Position numbers and translations under genes: made by a program. Below are positions 31,385 through 44,566 of a stretch of DNA of 64,000 nucleotides, one piece after another; the stretch's first letter is position 1; the number at the start of each line of letters is the position of its first letter. The notes beneath the pieces are model-generated. The model ran no database searches, had not been told where the DNA came from, and was given only the letters and a program-made list of their open reading frames with translations. The stretch lies in NCBI GenBank assembly GCA_034190875.2, contig CM067343.1:41496609-41560608 (forward strand), in the 5' to 3' direction. Origin of the DNA: Urechis unicinctus. Its lineage: Eukaryota; Annelida; Polychaeta; Xenopneusta; Urechidae.

Positions 31385-32140
31385 TACAATACAGAAATTG
31401 CAATGAAAATAGAACCATGTGATACCTCGAGAGACATATCACGATTACTTACATGTCATGCGCAAGCCCTTCAACATAATTAGCAGATCGTTAGAAATGG
31501 CTTTGTCTATACCAGTTGCGGCCGTTTTGCATCCCCTACCACTCCTACCTTCACACAACACATAATGCTCTTGGGTATATTTGCATGCCACACCCAGAAC
31601 AGCTCTAAGTACCAAGTCTTATTTTTTTCTAGAAGCGCTTCAATATGATATTTATTTAGTGCTAACGTTTAGCCACTACTGACAGCCCGGATGAAGCATC
31701 GGAAATAGTGTATTTGTGTTACCGATCACTAATGCAATGAATTGCAGTAAAACAGAACATGTAGTTAATGTAGTTAAACTATCTGGGTGTACATCACCCA
31801 TTTAAATTTGCCTCCCCACTGATTGGTTTACACGCACTCAATCATCACGAGTTATCCACTGCAACCTAGAAATAATAGCTGTTATATCTATTTCTCCCAA
31901 CAACAACATTGGTTAATTCTAATTCTACCCTTTGGATGTCAACATATTCAGTAAAGATTCGGCGCGTTACATTCCATTATGTATCCTAACACATAGCACC
32001 ATCGATTTTCATTTCTCATTTCTCCTGTGTGGATCTGTCGCGCGGGAATGATGTGTCGGCATCGTCCAATTGTAGGCGACCACAAACCAGCAACCGATTG
32101 TTGGAAGTGAATCAATTCTTTAGGAATAATATCGAGATTC
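31385..32140 (+). repeat. Duplicated segment R4, copy 2
   Basis: Counterpart of 28650-29090, about 300 bp longer because of sequence inserted around 31510-31640, which includes a pyrimidine-rich stretch and a TATTTTTTT run. Its right end shares CACATAGCACCATCGA with CACATGGCGTCATCGA in copy 1. Confidence 0.6.
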
Positions 32141-34199
32141 ACACCGCAATCAATCGTAATGGCTCTCTATAGGTATATTTGGCCATTAGTCCTGTACTGA
32201 ACTTTATAAGCCGCCCCCGGGTTTCCAGCACTTAGGAACCAGGTGATATTAATTGACATTGAGATCGGCAAAAGTGATGAGAAAACCAACAATTGAATAC
32301 CGATAATATCAGACGGAAATCTAAACGTGTAATTAATGACTCGTGTTATTTAAGAGCGACGTGCACGCGTAACTTGCCGACTTGAGTACGAGCCCGGACT
32401 GATATCTTATATATCATCTGATCAGGACGAAGCCTAGGTATGATATGATCTGTGATGTTGCTGTTAGATTTGACGGTCTCCTCCAGCAATGCCTCTCCGT
32501 TCTACTTAACGCCCACTATACCATCGATCAAAGACTATTGTTGTCAGCCAAGGAGCTTATCTGACGTAGTAGTGATTCGATGAGCGGCGCAAAGTGATTT
32601 GTACACTTGAGGAAGTGTCTACAGAGTGGATTGTATTTATTTATTCATGCCTATCATCAGCTTTCTACAATAGAATAATGCCAGCTAACTCCGTAAGTAA
32701 TAGTTTAGCCTACTAATATACCATTAAGCCAAACTGCTTTGCTCCCTTGCAGCTTGACTTGGTCAGGCCATTTTTGAACCATTGTAAAATGTTGTAGAGC
32801 CAGGGGAACTGATGAATTCAGACCAAACTTATATTTATAGCTGCTTTACTGATACGACCGATAGATGATACAAACACGAATGCAAAATGCGTAGTGGCAG
32901 TTACCTTCCTCAATCGCCGGTCATTAATGTTATCAGGATAATGAGTTTGTGTTCAACACGGGAACGTGAGCAGTGATGGCGGTATATGGCCCGTACGGTA
33001 TATGGAAGGCTTTTATAGTCGGATCCGCTCCCGGTCGCGTGTTTAGATGTCTGCAGTGGAGCATCGTTTTGCCCGCTGTGATCAGGATCATAAACAATGC
33101 AACCATCAAAGTTCACATTAAGGTACTAACCACATTGTTCGCCCGATGATGATAGCTTAAGTCGACAGATTTCGACATGTTTACGAACGTTAGGTACACA
33201 TTTGTAAAAAAAACTGAAAGATATAATAAATAACAACTAACACTTTTATTAAATGCATCAGGCCTGCGGGAGAGGTACATCTTTGTTATTTCACGAAATA
33301 ATAATAGTCTCAGTCAATCGCCATATTTGCGATGAAACCTATAATGGACCAGTCATGTGTCGATGTTATATGAATTCTCCATTTAATACCAGTTGAACTA
33401 CTTTTAGTTTGAAATTTATTTGTTTATTTGTTCATATTTACTAATTACCGCTTGTTGGCGCTACATGGCACAATGTATTCACAATAAATGTAGGACAGTT
33501 TTGCATTAGAGGTGTTCGTTATATGTTTTTGTCTTTCACTAATACGATAAATGCAATATGGCATGTCTCTTGGCGAAAGCAGTCATTTGCATTAAAATTG
33601 TAATCTCGTGAATCATTTTTAACTTGAAGTTGGAAACTTAACTTCTTGTAGAAAACCAATAACTAACATCTATACGCGACGACTAACACATTTATATATT
33701 CATTCGCATTTACATTTGCTTCATAATAGCTTTTCAAGAAATAATATTGTTACTCAAAATTCTTGCTCTTAATATTATCGCTATCGGTCGCTGCAAATTA
33801 ATAATTCAATTGTTTATTGCAATTTACGAACGTTCATTAATCATTCAGCATGGAACTATTCTGGACGGTGTACTGTATGTTTGTGCACACCGCTCGTTCC
33901 AGCGCATCTAGCCTGAATGTTTCAAGGCAGGTTATCGGTTATACAAGGGAGGGTGTCAACATTTTCCTCGTTCGGGTTCTAGGGTTACTCAGCGTTGATT
34001 CATGGACGCAGTCGCAACTCTGCCGCCCTTCATAGAGTAGTTTGTGACCTTTTGCATTTCTTAGTTACAACCTCGCGGGAGTTTGCATAATTTACAAAAG
34101 TGCAGATTGGTTAAGTTGGGCTGCTAAATACACGCAAGTAATCATCGATAGGCCTGGTAAATTTCGATGTATATGTGTGTTGCTGTTTTGTACAAAATT
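32141..34199. other. Anonymous DNA
   Basis: Two kilobases without recognisable motifs. Short frames (32910-33116 minus, 33850-34035 plus) have no family resemblance. Confidence 0.4.
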
Positions 34200-34475
34200 T
34201 AGAATGCAATGTGCTTCTGTAGCCATGTCCTTGCAATAATCCGAAGTACTGATACATAAGGCTCCCGGGAGCTTAGTCCCAATCCCCCAAATAGGACGTT
34301 TGAGTGGACACTACCATCTCACAAATTACATGCGGATAAAGTCAGTATCAAGCCATTAATACCAGTCGCTTTGTTTTACCTTGACAGTGTAGGTATTCAT
34401 ACAACAGTGTTTTTCAGAAGAAGACGCAACCATTTATTTAAGTGCTTAAATTCACGATTCCATAAGTCGTCTTGA
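34200..34475 (+). repeat. Duplicated segment R5, copy 2
   Basis: Counterpart of 30510-30770. Confidence 0.6.
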
Positions 34476-36139
34476 ATGATCAGTGAACACCACTTTTTGC
34501 ATCATGGTAGGCGTCCCCTTTGTGGTTAAGTAGGTACAATGCTTAAGTAACTCTGAAATGGCCTGTGTCGTCAAAAGTGGCCTCACACTGTGAACAAAAA
34601 GAAGACATTAATAAAAAGTTAGTACCGCATGAGTGTTTGACCCGCTGATTTTCATCATATCAGACTAACGTCAAAACCATAGACACACTGAACCTCGTTT
34701 AATAGATCGATAAATACCTAGCTATTGTTATACGTGTTACCATTTCGGACCATAATGGATTTGTCTGAGACACTTGATCAACTCTAATATTGGTACAAGG
34801 TGATTGACTTCCTTACGTCTGGCACGTACTGATGCATCATTATGATCATCATTGGACCGGCAATTAAGTAATGTGCATTGTACGGACATTGTTATAGCAT
34901 TAGTCTGCTCGGCTAGTGTGCTATTAGATTTTAAAGGATCTATATAGACACTCCTGTTCCGATCATAACAATAGGGTGGTTTGGAATGCATTACACTTTT
35001 GCTTATTTCTATTAACATGTACTACTTAATTGACTTTTATGTTGCATTATGTTTACATTAATGAAAGCATGGTGCATTAAACTAGCACACTGTGAGTTCC
35101 CCGGGTCGTATGCAAACGTAACAAGCATGGGGTTATACAAGTGGTTATTGGAATCCAAACTGTATCTTGAACAGGCCGCTGATTTTTTGCATTTGCGGTA
35201 ATGTTTTTGTTCATATTCACTATCGGCTCTCCTGGCTTTGCCCGCAGACATTCCTGAATTATCAATATGCGATTCAGCAATCTCAGTAATCAAGGTCAGT
35301 TACAGAGGAAAGGATGTCAATAGGACATGCTGATTGCTTTTTACATCACTGTTTTCATCAAATTCTACTCTGTTGTTAAGTATGTTTAGCACTGATTTAA
35401 CCCCTGTGAAGCAGAATAAAATCTATATAAAAATTGAGTCGGTGGTTGTATGCAATACCAGCTGTTCTTTTGCTACTCAGAAGGTTAAGTTAAAACATTA
35501 TCCTTGCTTTCAAAGTCTTATCACTTTGCAACTTCTATCTTGGATTGTCGTCTATTCCTTTGCGTATATACAACACTGTTTTGGCTACCAATGTACGCAA
35601 TGATATTTTCCGTGTTCACGTTTTGACAATTCAGCGATACAAAGGAAATTCAGCGTAATCAATGACTCGCATGTATCACAAAATTGACGTCGGAATGTCA
35701 ATCATAATCGTTAACAGACAATGCGGATATTGTAATGAAATCAAGGAACGAAACACACTCATATGATGCCAGTTAATTTCAAAAGCACCCCAGTTCAAGT
35801 AGAAGAGCGCATTTTATCATTACTCAGCGTCTGCCACTCACAGAGCAGTTTTGCTAGCTGAGCTTGGCAAACCAGTCTGTGGCAGATTGGCGCACTGCTT
35901 CGTTTGCATGACGGACACTCTATCATAGTTAATATCCCGTACTGCTCCAGCCGTCGTATAGTATACATTACCGATATGGCTACATCCTGAAGTAAATTCG
36001 CTGCATCAGTGTGAAATTCATCATCATTGCATTGAAATGTAGACTTAATAGCCGTGACCATTAATGCACACCACGGAAGATGTACACACATTATCCGAAT
36101 ATTGCCTTTGTAAAAGCGATATCATGATTATGTGTCATA
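34476..36139. other. Anonymous DNA with minus-strand open frames
   Basis: Three minus-strand frames of 90-98 codons lie here (34737-35018, 35012-35293, 35795-36091). One contains a 137-bp piece (34817-34953) bounded by AG and GTAAGG, and another ends at a GTGAGT. This is compatible with exons of a minus-strand gene, but also with chance at this base composition. No domain is recognisable. Confidence 0.25.
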
Positions 36140-36330
36140 GCAATTTTACTTAGTGAATAATTTCTTACTAACTAGATAAAAATAATATATTACGTGATAA
36201 GCCATAGTTCATAATAAGCGTAATTCGGGTTTTCATTAGCTAATTCAGTTGGTCAAGGCTTGCGTTCTTAGCAATTATCATATTTCTAGAGTATCTATAT
36301 CTGGTTATTTGGTTTGCCTGGAACGACCGA
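36140..36330 (+). repeat. Locally duplicated segment R6, copy 1
   Basis: Matches 36840-36995 about 700 bp away: TTCGGGTTTTCATTAGCTAATT against AGCGGTTTTCTTATTAATT, then GTTG-TCAAGGCTTG and ATTATCATAT against CTGCCATTATAT. Both copies precede further AT-rich sequence with weaker similarity. Confidence 0.5.
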
Positions 36331-36839
36331 TTATACAATGGAAGTAATGTGTACGATTAACGAAATTGAATATTAAACGTGCCCAAACGGTGCCCAAAAA
36401 GTTATTTAATGAAAGATTCCTCAAGCTTTGGGCGCAATTGTACATCACCTATAAAACGAATCGATGTTGCATTAAGTAAAAAGCCTTAATGTTGACACTT
36501 GAGCAATTACGCAAAGGTTAAAACATTACATTTAAAAACGTGTGAAAAACTCATTTGTGTGGAATATCAAAAATAGCTGATCCGGCCTCATTTGGTTTTT
36601 TTCTATGTGTAACAAATGTCACTTACACATCAACTACACTGAACAATATAATTGTAAGGCTTTTCTATTTGACCAATCATTTGGCAGACAATGCATGTAT
36701 CTTTTCGGTATGCAATGCATCCAGTGTTATGCGCTTTTGTTCCCTACTGACGATTAAACAATATATATGCCATCCCCCCCACCTCCAAACAAAGAAAAAA
36801 ACAATTACAGTTTGTAAATATAGCGGTTGATGGCAGCAC

Positions 36840-36995
36840 AGTCACTAGCAATGGGTAGCCTTTCGTATGACCTATCTTATACCGTTAACAATAATATGAA
36901 GAGAAGCGGTTTTCTTATTAATTGGTCAATGTAGGCAGTTGTCAAGGCTTGTATTTTTGGAAAACTGCCATTATATAAGCATTCCGCAATAACAA
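36840..36995 (+). repeat. Locally duplicated segment R6, copy 2
   Basis: Counterpart of 36140-36330. Identity by eye is about 65-70%. Confidence 0.5.
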
Positions 36996-39900
36996 CAATC
37001 TTGCATTTTGCAACTGACATGCATTCAGTGGTGAATTACTTAAACCTTGAATCCTAACATTATCTTACTCGTTTGAAACGGTCCATGCATGATGTATATC
37101 GAGGTTGTATTGAATCCGCACAGCCTGGTGAATTAGTTCCATTATGGTCATTATTACCTGCGTATAATGCCAAAAATGTACACTGATGCTTTTCAAAGAT
37201 CCGTCCATAAGGATCCATAATTACACCATTTCCATGACTTTGGCCAATAACGAAAGCATCAAAGGATACTATGACAACGACGACATATTTTTTTTATATG
37301 ACCTAGTTTCCAAATTTAGGATGAATATGTTTTTACCATATGAAGAATATATAAAGAGGTAAGAATGCACTGAATGCGAACACGTATAATTACAATTTCG
37401 GTACATTTATGAACATTCAGCTATGCATAAAACGTCGTCAAATTTATCGACCTGTCATCAACTCTAGTTATAATTGTTGGAATCACAAACCGCGTGAATC
37501 CATTTCCTGAGCTACTAAGTGTGTGGAATTGGACCTTTAACTTTCAAACATATGCTACAGATTGCAATATTTCCTCTAGAGTTGAAAAGCACCATTGACT
37601 ACATATATCATTGCCCCATGTTGCTTGAGGGCATACTTATGGCGGTAATAATGATAAAATAAGCAACCGTAATTAAGTCGGACAACAGTTGTAGCATGGA
37701 CTTATCCTCGGAGCTAACTGCTCTCTTTATTCCATTTAACACAAGTCTATCGGCGATTTCGATGCTTTGTTTTATGCATCGTTAGCTCCTAGCTGACTCT
37801 GATGTCAAAAACAGATTGAAACACATTATGGGTAAATTATGAGCATAATTGTTTTTGCATGTTCCTCTAACAAAGCAGGTTAATCGAATAAATCGAAAGA
37901 ACACAGAAGCGCCCCATGCCTGCATTGGGGTAGACCTTTGTACATCACTTGTTTCCAAAGATACTAAAAAGGCTCCATAATATCCAAAGGTTAACTCCTT
38001 TCCTCGTCATTTGTTTACACTGGGTCTTCTTTCAATGGCACTCAGTTAAATTAACATCCCACTGTTTTTTCCGAAAGTTGCCGTAACTGTGCCCCATTTT
38101 ATTTTACAAAATTCACCACATGTTCGGACTATACGTGAAACGTGACAAGTTGATTAACCTTCTTTCCAGATCACTGAATGATTTTGCTGCAAACGGGAGC
38201 GAGTCAGTTAGGGAGCAGCATTGATATATTTCACCCTCTTATGTGGTATGTTCGCTCGGTTTGCGTAATCGGCACTTTGGAACGATATGTGATGCTCAAA
38301 CGTATACAATATCACATTTCCACGTGACTAACACAGCTGTCGATTTAAATTACACCTGACCAGCGTCTTAACCGAATCATATGGTGGCTCAATTGACAGA
38401 TTGAATAATTGCATTAACATAATGTAGGCGGCAACGTAAACCCTCGCAGACGGTTTGACTTTACAGCTATAGATAACCATGTCCTCGGGAATTAATAAAT
38501 GTTGTCTGTTCTGTCTATTAGCCAGGAATGAATATGTGCTGTCTATGTGCATATAAGATAACTTGAACAAGCCAAATGTTTGACTCGTTTATCAGAAAAT
38601 ACATCTGGAAGTCCACACGTCTCTGTTCTTATTATAACAATCCAGGAAAGTATCATAGGGTGAGTGCTTGATGGTTTAGAAGAAAACAAAATTGTAATGC
38701 ATGTGCCTACCTGTATATTGACTGTCGGCTGCATTGACTTTTCGCGTAGTAAAATCATTATTGTATTTTTATGTGGTACATGCTTGATGGTCTAGGTACA
38801 CCACGTTTACAGTGCTTGTAATGGTGCATTCAAGCCATTCCTGTTAATAGAGACATTTTAGTGGATTACATACGGTACATGCGTGTCCGGACTAAATATT
38901 AGGAATATATAACAAAACTCGTTCATTTTGTATATAAGTCCGGACTTGCAACTAGACACAATTGTGCTCCGTAATTTGCTAGAAAGATGGAGCACTCTCT
39001 TTTTGTTATGACATATGCTGAGCCGTTAGCTTGTAAACATATCTCGAGCAGTTGACGATGGACAACGCTTAAACTGGAATAAAACAGCTTCCCCGTCAAA
39101 GGACCTCTTATTCGTTGTTACTTGCTAGTGATAATTGCATGACGTTTATTATATATGGATCTTTTAGGGGGGATAAATGCACATTTATACACATAAGTCT
39201 TAATGTTCCACAAACGAGATCGTGCATCTCATCTGTACATGTTTGCAATAAATGTAAATGTCGGCACTTTCATCCATATAATATGTAAAATATGTATCCA
39301 CCGCTCATAACTGTGTGTTAAGACACCTATAGTTAGTGGGATAATTATTTATTTGCAACTGCAACCGATTTTGCATATTTCTTGTTCAATAATATACCGC
39401 CCAATACGTATCCGTTGTAAGAACCTTGCAGATCATAAGGCGCATACAATTCATGTACAGAGGCAAATATTACAAAGTTCATTCTAGGTTCCCATCCTTT
39501 GGTGTTGCGCACATTCACCTACACGCTTCCCAGAAGCGAATGTATATATTAGCACAGCCTGTTAAATGGAAGTATGGATTGAAGTGTTCACAATCGACTA
39601 GGCAGTCATTTGAAAATAATTCCGTTCACTTAATTGAAAAACCTCTGCAATGATAACTGTGGCGAATGTTAACACTGTCCGCATTCATGCGATTACCACA
39701 GAGATTCATTTGAAGCAGATGCGACAAAATATGCTACAGTACAATGTTTACGCAATTAAATGGTACGCCAATTACAATATCCGTGACGTTTGAGTCAAAT
39801 ATTAGCTGTTTATCCTTTTTGGCATATACCAATTATAAATAAGGATGAAAGTTTCCACAGAGAAACAATTCTCACTTGTCACTGCATTCATTGTATATGA

Positions 39901-42900
39901 ATATGGATACGACTTTCCGAAGCAATCGGACATGATTCCCACTTGGCTATATGGATAAATTTGCATTTGTTGCTGCATTTGTCTGGTGCTTCACTGCTGC
40001 ATTTGCCGTGCTCGACCAGCGCGCTTTGGGTCGCTTCCAAGTAATGCAGATAACACAATGCAGCTCAATATATCTTAAAATGGTTGTTTGTCATATAACT
40101 CACTCTAAACTTTATTTATAATACCCCAGACGAAACAACATACGCGGAAGGCAATAGGTTACCGACCAGGATTGTGCCACATGGACACACCTTTACAAAT
40201 ATCTTCCATTTATAATACAAACGTAATGTCTTTGTCATTAACACTTTCACAATAGAGAGCCGCAATATACCATAATCGGACAGAAGATTTCATTTAGCAT
40301 CATTTACGTTGGGATTTAGCACATTCATCAAGTCTTTTAGCGTGGAACACGGAACAGCACAATAGCTGAGACAATACCAGTGGTGGGGAGCCAATTTACG
40401 TTATTGTTTTGATAAATTTGTTTTGCCGATTTTCGTTGATAATAAAGAAAGTAGCTTTTTGGGAGTGAGAGGTTTCAACAGAGGAAAGAAATTATACAAT
40501 AGAGATTGTGCATTAAATTCATTGCTGTTACCGTAAAGGTGAATTCCAGTCAGCATGCAAAGGTCAAGAAAAGACCAAGAAATACTGGTGGATGGAACTT
40601 TTTGGGGCCGTTACCGGCCTTAGTAGAGCCGTTTACAATGCTTTGTGAGTGTATGTGAGCCATTAAACCGAACAGTTGGAAATTACCTACAATTTTCTTT
40701 AGTCACCGCAAAAATAATGTTGGGTTTATTGTATGCAAGACCACTACAAACAAACTGAAGTCTGTGAATTGCACTAAGTGACGTATCGATCTGTAATGTG
40801 GACTTTTTATTTGCAGCAACACCCTCGATTAAATTGCCAAGCGAAATGCCATTTCCGGTATGTGTGCCACATTGTAGTAAAGCCCGAAATGATACCCCGT
40901 GATCTGCAGTTCTATTCGTGCGAAAAGAATATGACCATGCTATTATTGCGCTGATTATACATGGTGTCATGTTGTGCCATTGACATAAACCTAAGTATGG
41001 CTTTGAATGACGTTAATAAAACATTAATATATAGCACATGGATATTGATATTACCACCAAACGGTTCTATTTGTTTTACAGTGGCTAGATTAATAACCCC
41101 AGCAATTCGATTCAACTGATTGCGTTTGCTCAAACGGCTGCGAACGACGTTTGAGTTTTTTCTATCGTAATAAAAATATGCGACGTTACATTTGTGTATC
41201 CGAATCGATGTGTCTGATGAGGGTCACAAACTAAAGCTATTATAATGTAACCGGTTCTAAACTAGCTACATTAGACAGAAACAGGTAATGCATCTAGTCA
41301 ACTTGTAACGCCGCTGCGCGGAAAAAATTTATATGTAAGATTACTGAAGACGAGGTACAAACGTCCAACAATACGATGACATACAAAACACTTCTGATCA
41401 ACTAGCATCGCAACAATGAACGCATCGTCTGTGATGAATCAGTCACTTCCGTATTGCTGTTACTGAAAACTATATATCAGAATATAAGATATCAGAATAC
41501 CATCTCATAATTTATCAATCTACATTCCAATGCATTGCAGGAGGTGTAGATTTTGGATAAATGGGAATAATGCTAGACAGTTATATGTCCTCACTCACGC
41601 GAGGCAGTGTTACTCGCTGATCAGGCAAACGGAGTTATATCTAGAGAATGGTTACCATTTCACACACATGTTTACTTATCACCAACTTAAATGCATGCAA
41701 TGCAAATCCTTACCCACTGGTTTGTCTAATTTGTTTGCCGAGCTCCGTACCAAATTCGTCTATGTAAATATTTCATATATGAACTATCGTGACATTCAAT
41801 CAATTCAATCCAATTTCACGTTCATGACAAATACCTGCCTTGATAAAAATCGGTCCATGCGACTGCCACATTTCGGCATATTATCATGCCGTCATAAGCA
41901 TCGTTGCTTAACGCGTACGAAATGTTTGTAATTCTTAAACCTATTATGACCCATTTGGGTTCAGAATGGACCATTGGTCGGTAAAATGGCAGCTTGATAG
42001 CTATGTATTCATCTTTTGCAATGTCTTCATAGCGCCAAATCGTCCTCAAAAGCATATATAGTGAGTTAATGTTGAAACATATATAGTTCATCTGTTGGAA
42101 GATTTAGTGTCCTGTTATGCCTCCTGGTCAGCTTGTGAAGGGGACTGAAGAGGGTATTAGGTATGAAAATATGAACTCGTTAACAAAGAAGTTGTTGGTT
42201 TAAATTTGCATCCACAGCTATGGAACCGACCACCGATGTATGTTCACTGGTAGCACATCAGATATATCGTGGCAAATACATCAAAAGGCTGCAAGGTACG
42301 CCTCAAGGCTATTAAAAGAATGTATATCTATGACCAAGGAACTGAAAAACGGTTCTTTATGCTTTGCTGTCCTTTGGCGTCTTGCCTGAAGAATTCGAAA
42401 CTTATCATCCTTTTGTAAAGGGGTCTTAACTGCCATACTTGATTCAGCCTCTGTGAAAAATGCGATCGCAAAGGTGACGGGTGAGGGTTATTGTGATGCT
42501 TCGAAAGCTCCCTTTGAACGCCAGCCGCCGTTTGCATCCACCTGCCGCCAAGACTGGGCTTCGAAACCAATGCTACTTGTATGAAGGTACAATTAAGCAT
42601 CACCTTTCAGAGATTGGACCGCCATTAACGTCATCATCCGTCTCAAAAGAAAATAGCTAGATTTCACACCCTGAAATCGAACCCAAAACCGGCGGTTTTC
42701 ATTGCACTCAATTAGTGCATAGCACGACTAGATCTAATTGTTATTGTTCTAGATTACATTACTGTTATATTTCACATATACTCTGTAAAAATGAGTTGCT
42801 CGGAGGTTTAATGCGCATGAATTGATGGGTGCTTTTTCTTTAGCGCTCAATCGCTACAAAGGTCACATCAAATTACAAAAGAACACTGCCATTGTTTTGA

Positions 42901-44566
42901 AGTTAACCATGTGATATGTATAACATAATACCAAGCTCACCAGCAGTATGACTGAATAATTCGGGCGTGTTGTGATTAATTGTGCTTAGGAGCGATGTGC
43001 CGCGTATATTATATATTCCATTATCGCTAATCATGGCATTATTTGGCTCTTCATCGTTGTAACATTTATCGCCGACAAACTGATCATATAAGTAATTGTT
43101 AAGAATTCTCCGCTTGGCAACGAGGTTACGGGTTAATCGATAATCAAATAACGGTAACAGCCTATCATGATCTCATAATATAGCTCTCACTCAATATCCC
43201 GCGTTTAGCTGCATTATCATTGTATGCAATGATTCTCATTTTCTGGAGCCAAAACAGCACATAGTGGGATTTAGCTGAAAAAATATGTTTAATGCTTTGA
43301 CACTTGACATTATAAACTTCCGATCCTCGCCTAATCGAGAGAGGCACCCCCCCCCTCCCACCCCCACCCCTAAACCACCTCTGTCATCTGACCAAACCAA
43401 CTTCGTATGAACTCCCGCCAACATACATTAGATGGTGCCCTAAGAGTGTGAGATTGATATCTATTAGTGGCAAACGCAAATAATGCATTGGAGGTGTACA
43501 GTTGCGCTTTAGCATGATGACACTGTTATAATGGCATATTAGAGCTCTTTTATTTCTCATCACCCCTCCTATAAAAAACGTATAAATAATCCACTACATT
43601 TCTTAGTTCTATACATGTGAAGCAGCATATAAAATAACGGATGTGGTGACGTCATTCGAATGCATAGGAACGGATGCAACCCGATGTCGATCTGCTTGAT
43701 TCTGACGTCGACGTAAATGTAAGGTTGTTGCCTTGCTAAAAAAAAAGCAAAATAAAAGAACGGAAGCCGAACGCGTCAAGGCTTTGACTGAATATGAAAT
43801 CAACAAATTCATATGTAAGCAGTTACCCTCTTATCTCTTTTGTGTTACTACTTCAGCAACCTTATTTTGCATTACAATGCGTTCCATCCTATTGGTCGCA
43901 TAATGCTATGTTATCTAATAACCACCTGGTTATTGACTTGACGTAGCAGCGTGCAGACTGGGGAAACAATCAGTCTAACTGCAAGATTTTTGGAATAATC
44001 GATCATTTTAAGTCAGAAACATATACCCAGCGAGGACCACAAATACTAGTTGTAAACAACGCAATGAGTCGCCGCCCCGCCTTCATTTAGCTTGTAAAAT
44101 CTCAACTTACACGATACGCTCCCTACGTACATGAATAGTTCAGTCATGGAAACAGCACATAGCGCAAATATTTTCATCGACTTCCATGCAAGTCATACAC
44201 ATTCCCAGTCATGTACAATTAGTTTACAGGCAGTGTCTCGTGGCTCTATTGCTTAATATTGTGTTTTGTAACCATGGTGGTGAGCGTCTTATTTAATTTT
44301 ATCTGTATCTCTGGATATTTTTTATCAGCCTACCAGTAAGCCGCAAGGTGTTTCGCTACGTTAAAGCACTTGTAACAATTGCGCTAATCGCCCACATTGT
44401 CGTTTTTACAGTGGATGTTTCCGTCAACAGTCGATTGTGCAATTATTGTGTAGCTTTATTTGCAATATGCAGTGATTACTACAAACGGTCTTATAACAAG
44501 CGATACATTGCATTTTTCTTACGTTTAATAGGCGTGGTTGTTTGCAATTGCTTCTGCAAGTTGTCT
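36996..44566. other. Anonymous DNA
   Basis: Seven and a half kilobases with no gene or transposon I can name. A 133-codon plus frame (41530-41931) has many Cys and His but no known spacing. A minus segment 40687-40903 is bounded by CTGCAG and GTAATT and is open throughout, so it is an exon candidate at best. A C-rich tract lies at 43347-43370. The patch 42325-42605 is richer in G+C than its surroundings and may be an unrecognised mobile fragment. Confidence 0.35.
43347..43370 (-). other. G-quadruplex-type tract on the minus strand
   Basis: The plus strand has runs of 9, 3, 5 and 4 C separated by single T or A bases (CCCTCCCACCCCCACCCC at its end). The minus strand therefore has four G runs with one-base loops, the tightest class of predicted intramolecular quadruplex. 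I see no gene beside it. Confidence 0.7.

Noticed and set aside
41530-41931. 133-codon plus frame rich in Cys and His
   Set aside because: No zinc-finger spacing or family resemblance. Its length is near the chance maximum for this window and no promoter or splice pattern supports it.
42328-42603. Possible gene or transposase in a G+C-richer patch
   Set aside because: 91 open codons on the minus strand but no catalytic or DNA-binding motif. Kept only as a note in the surrounding anonymous region.
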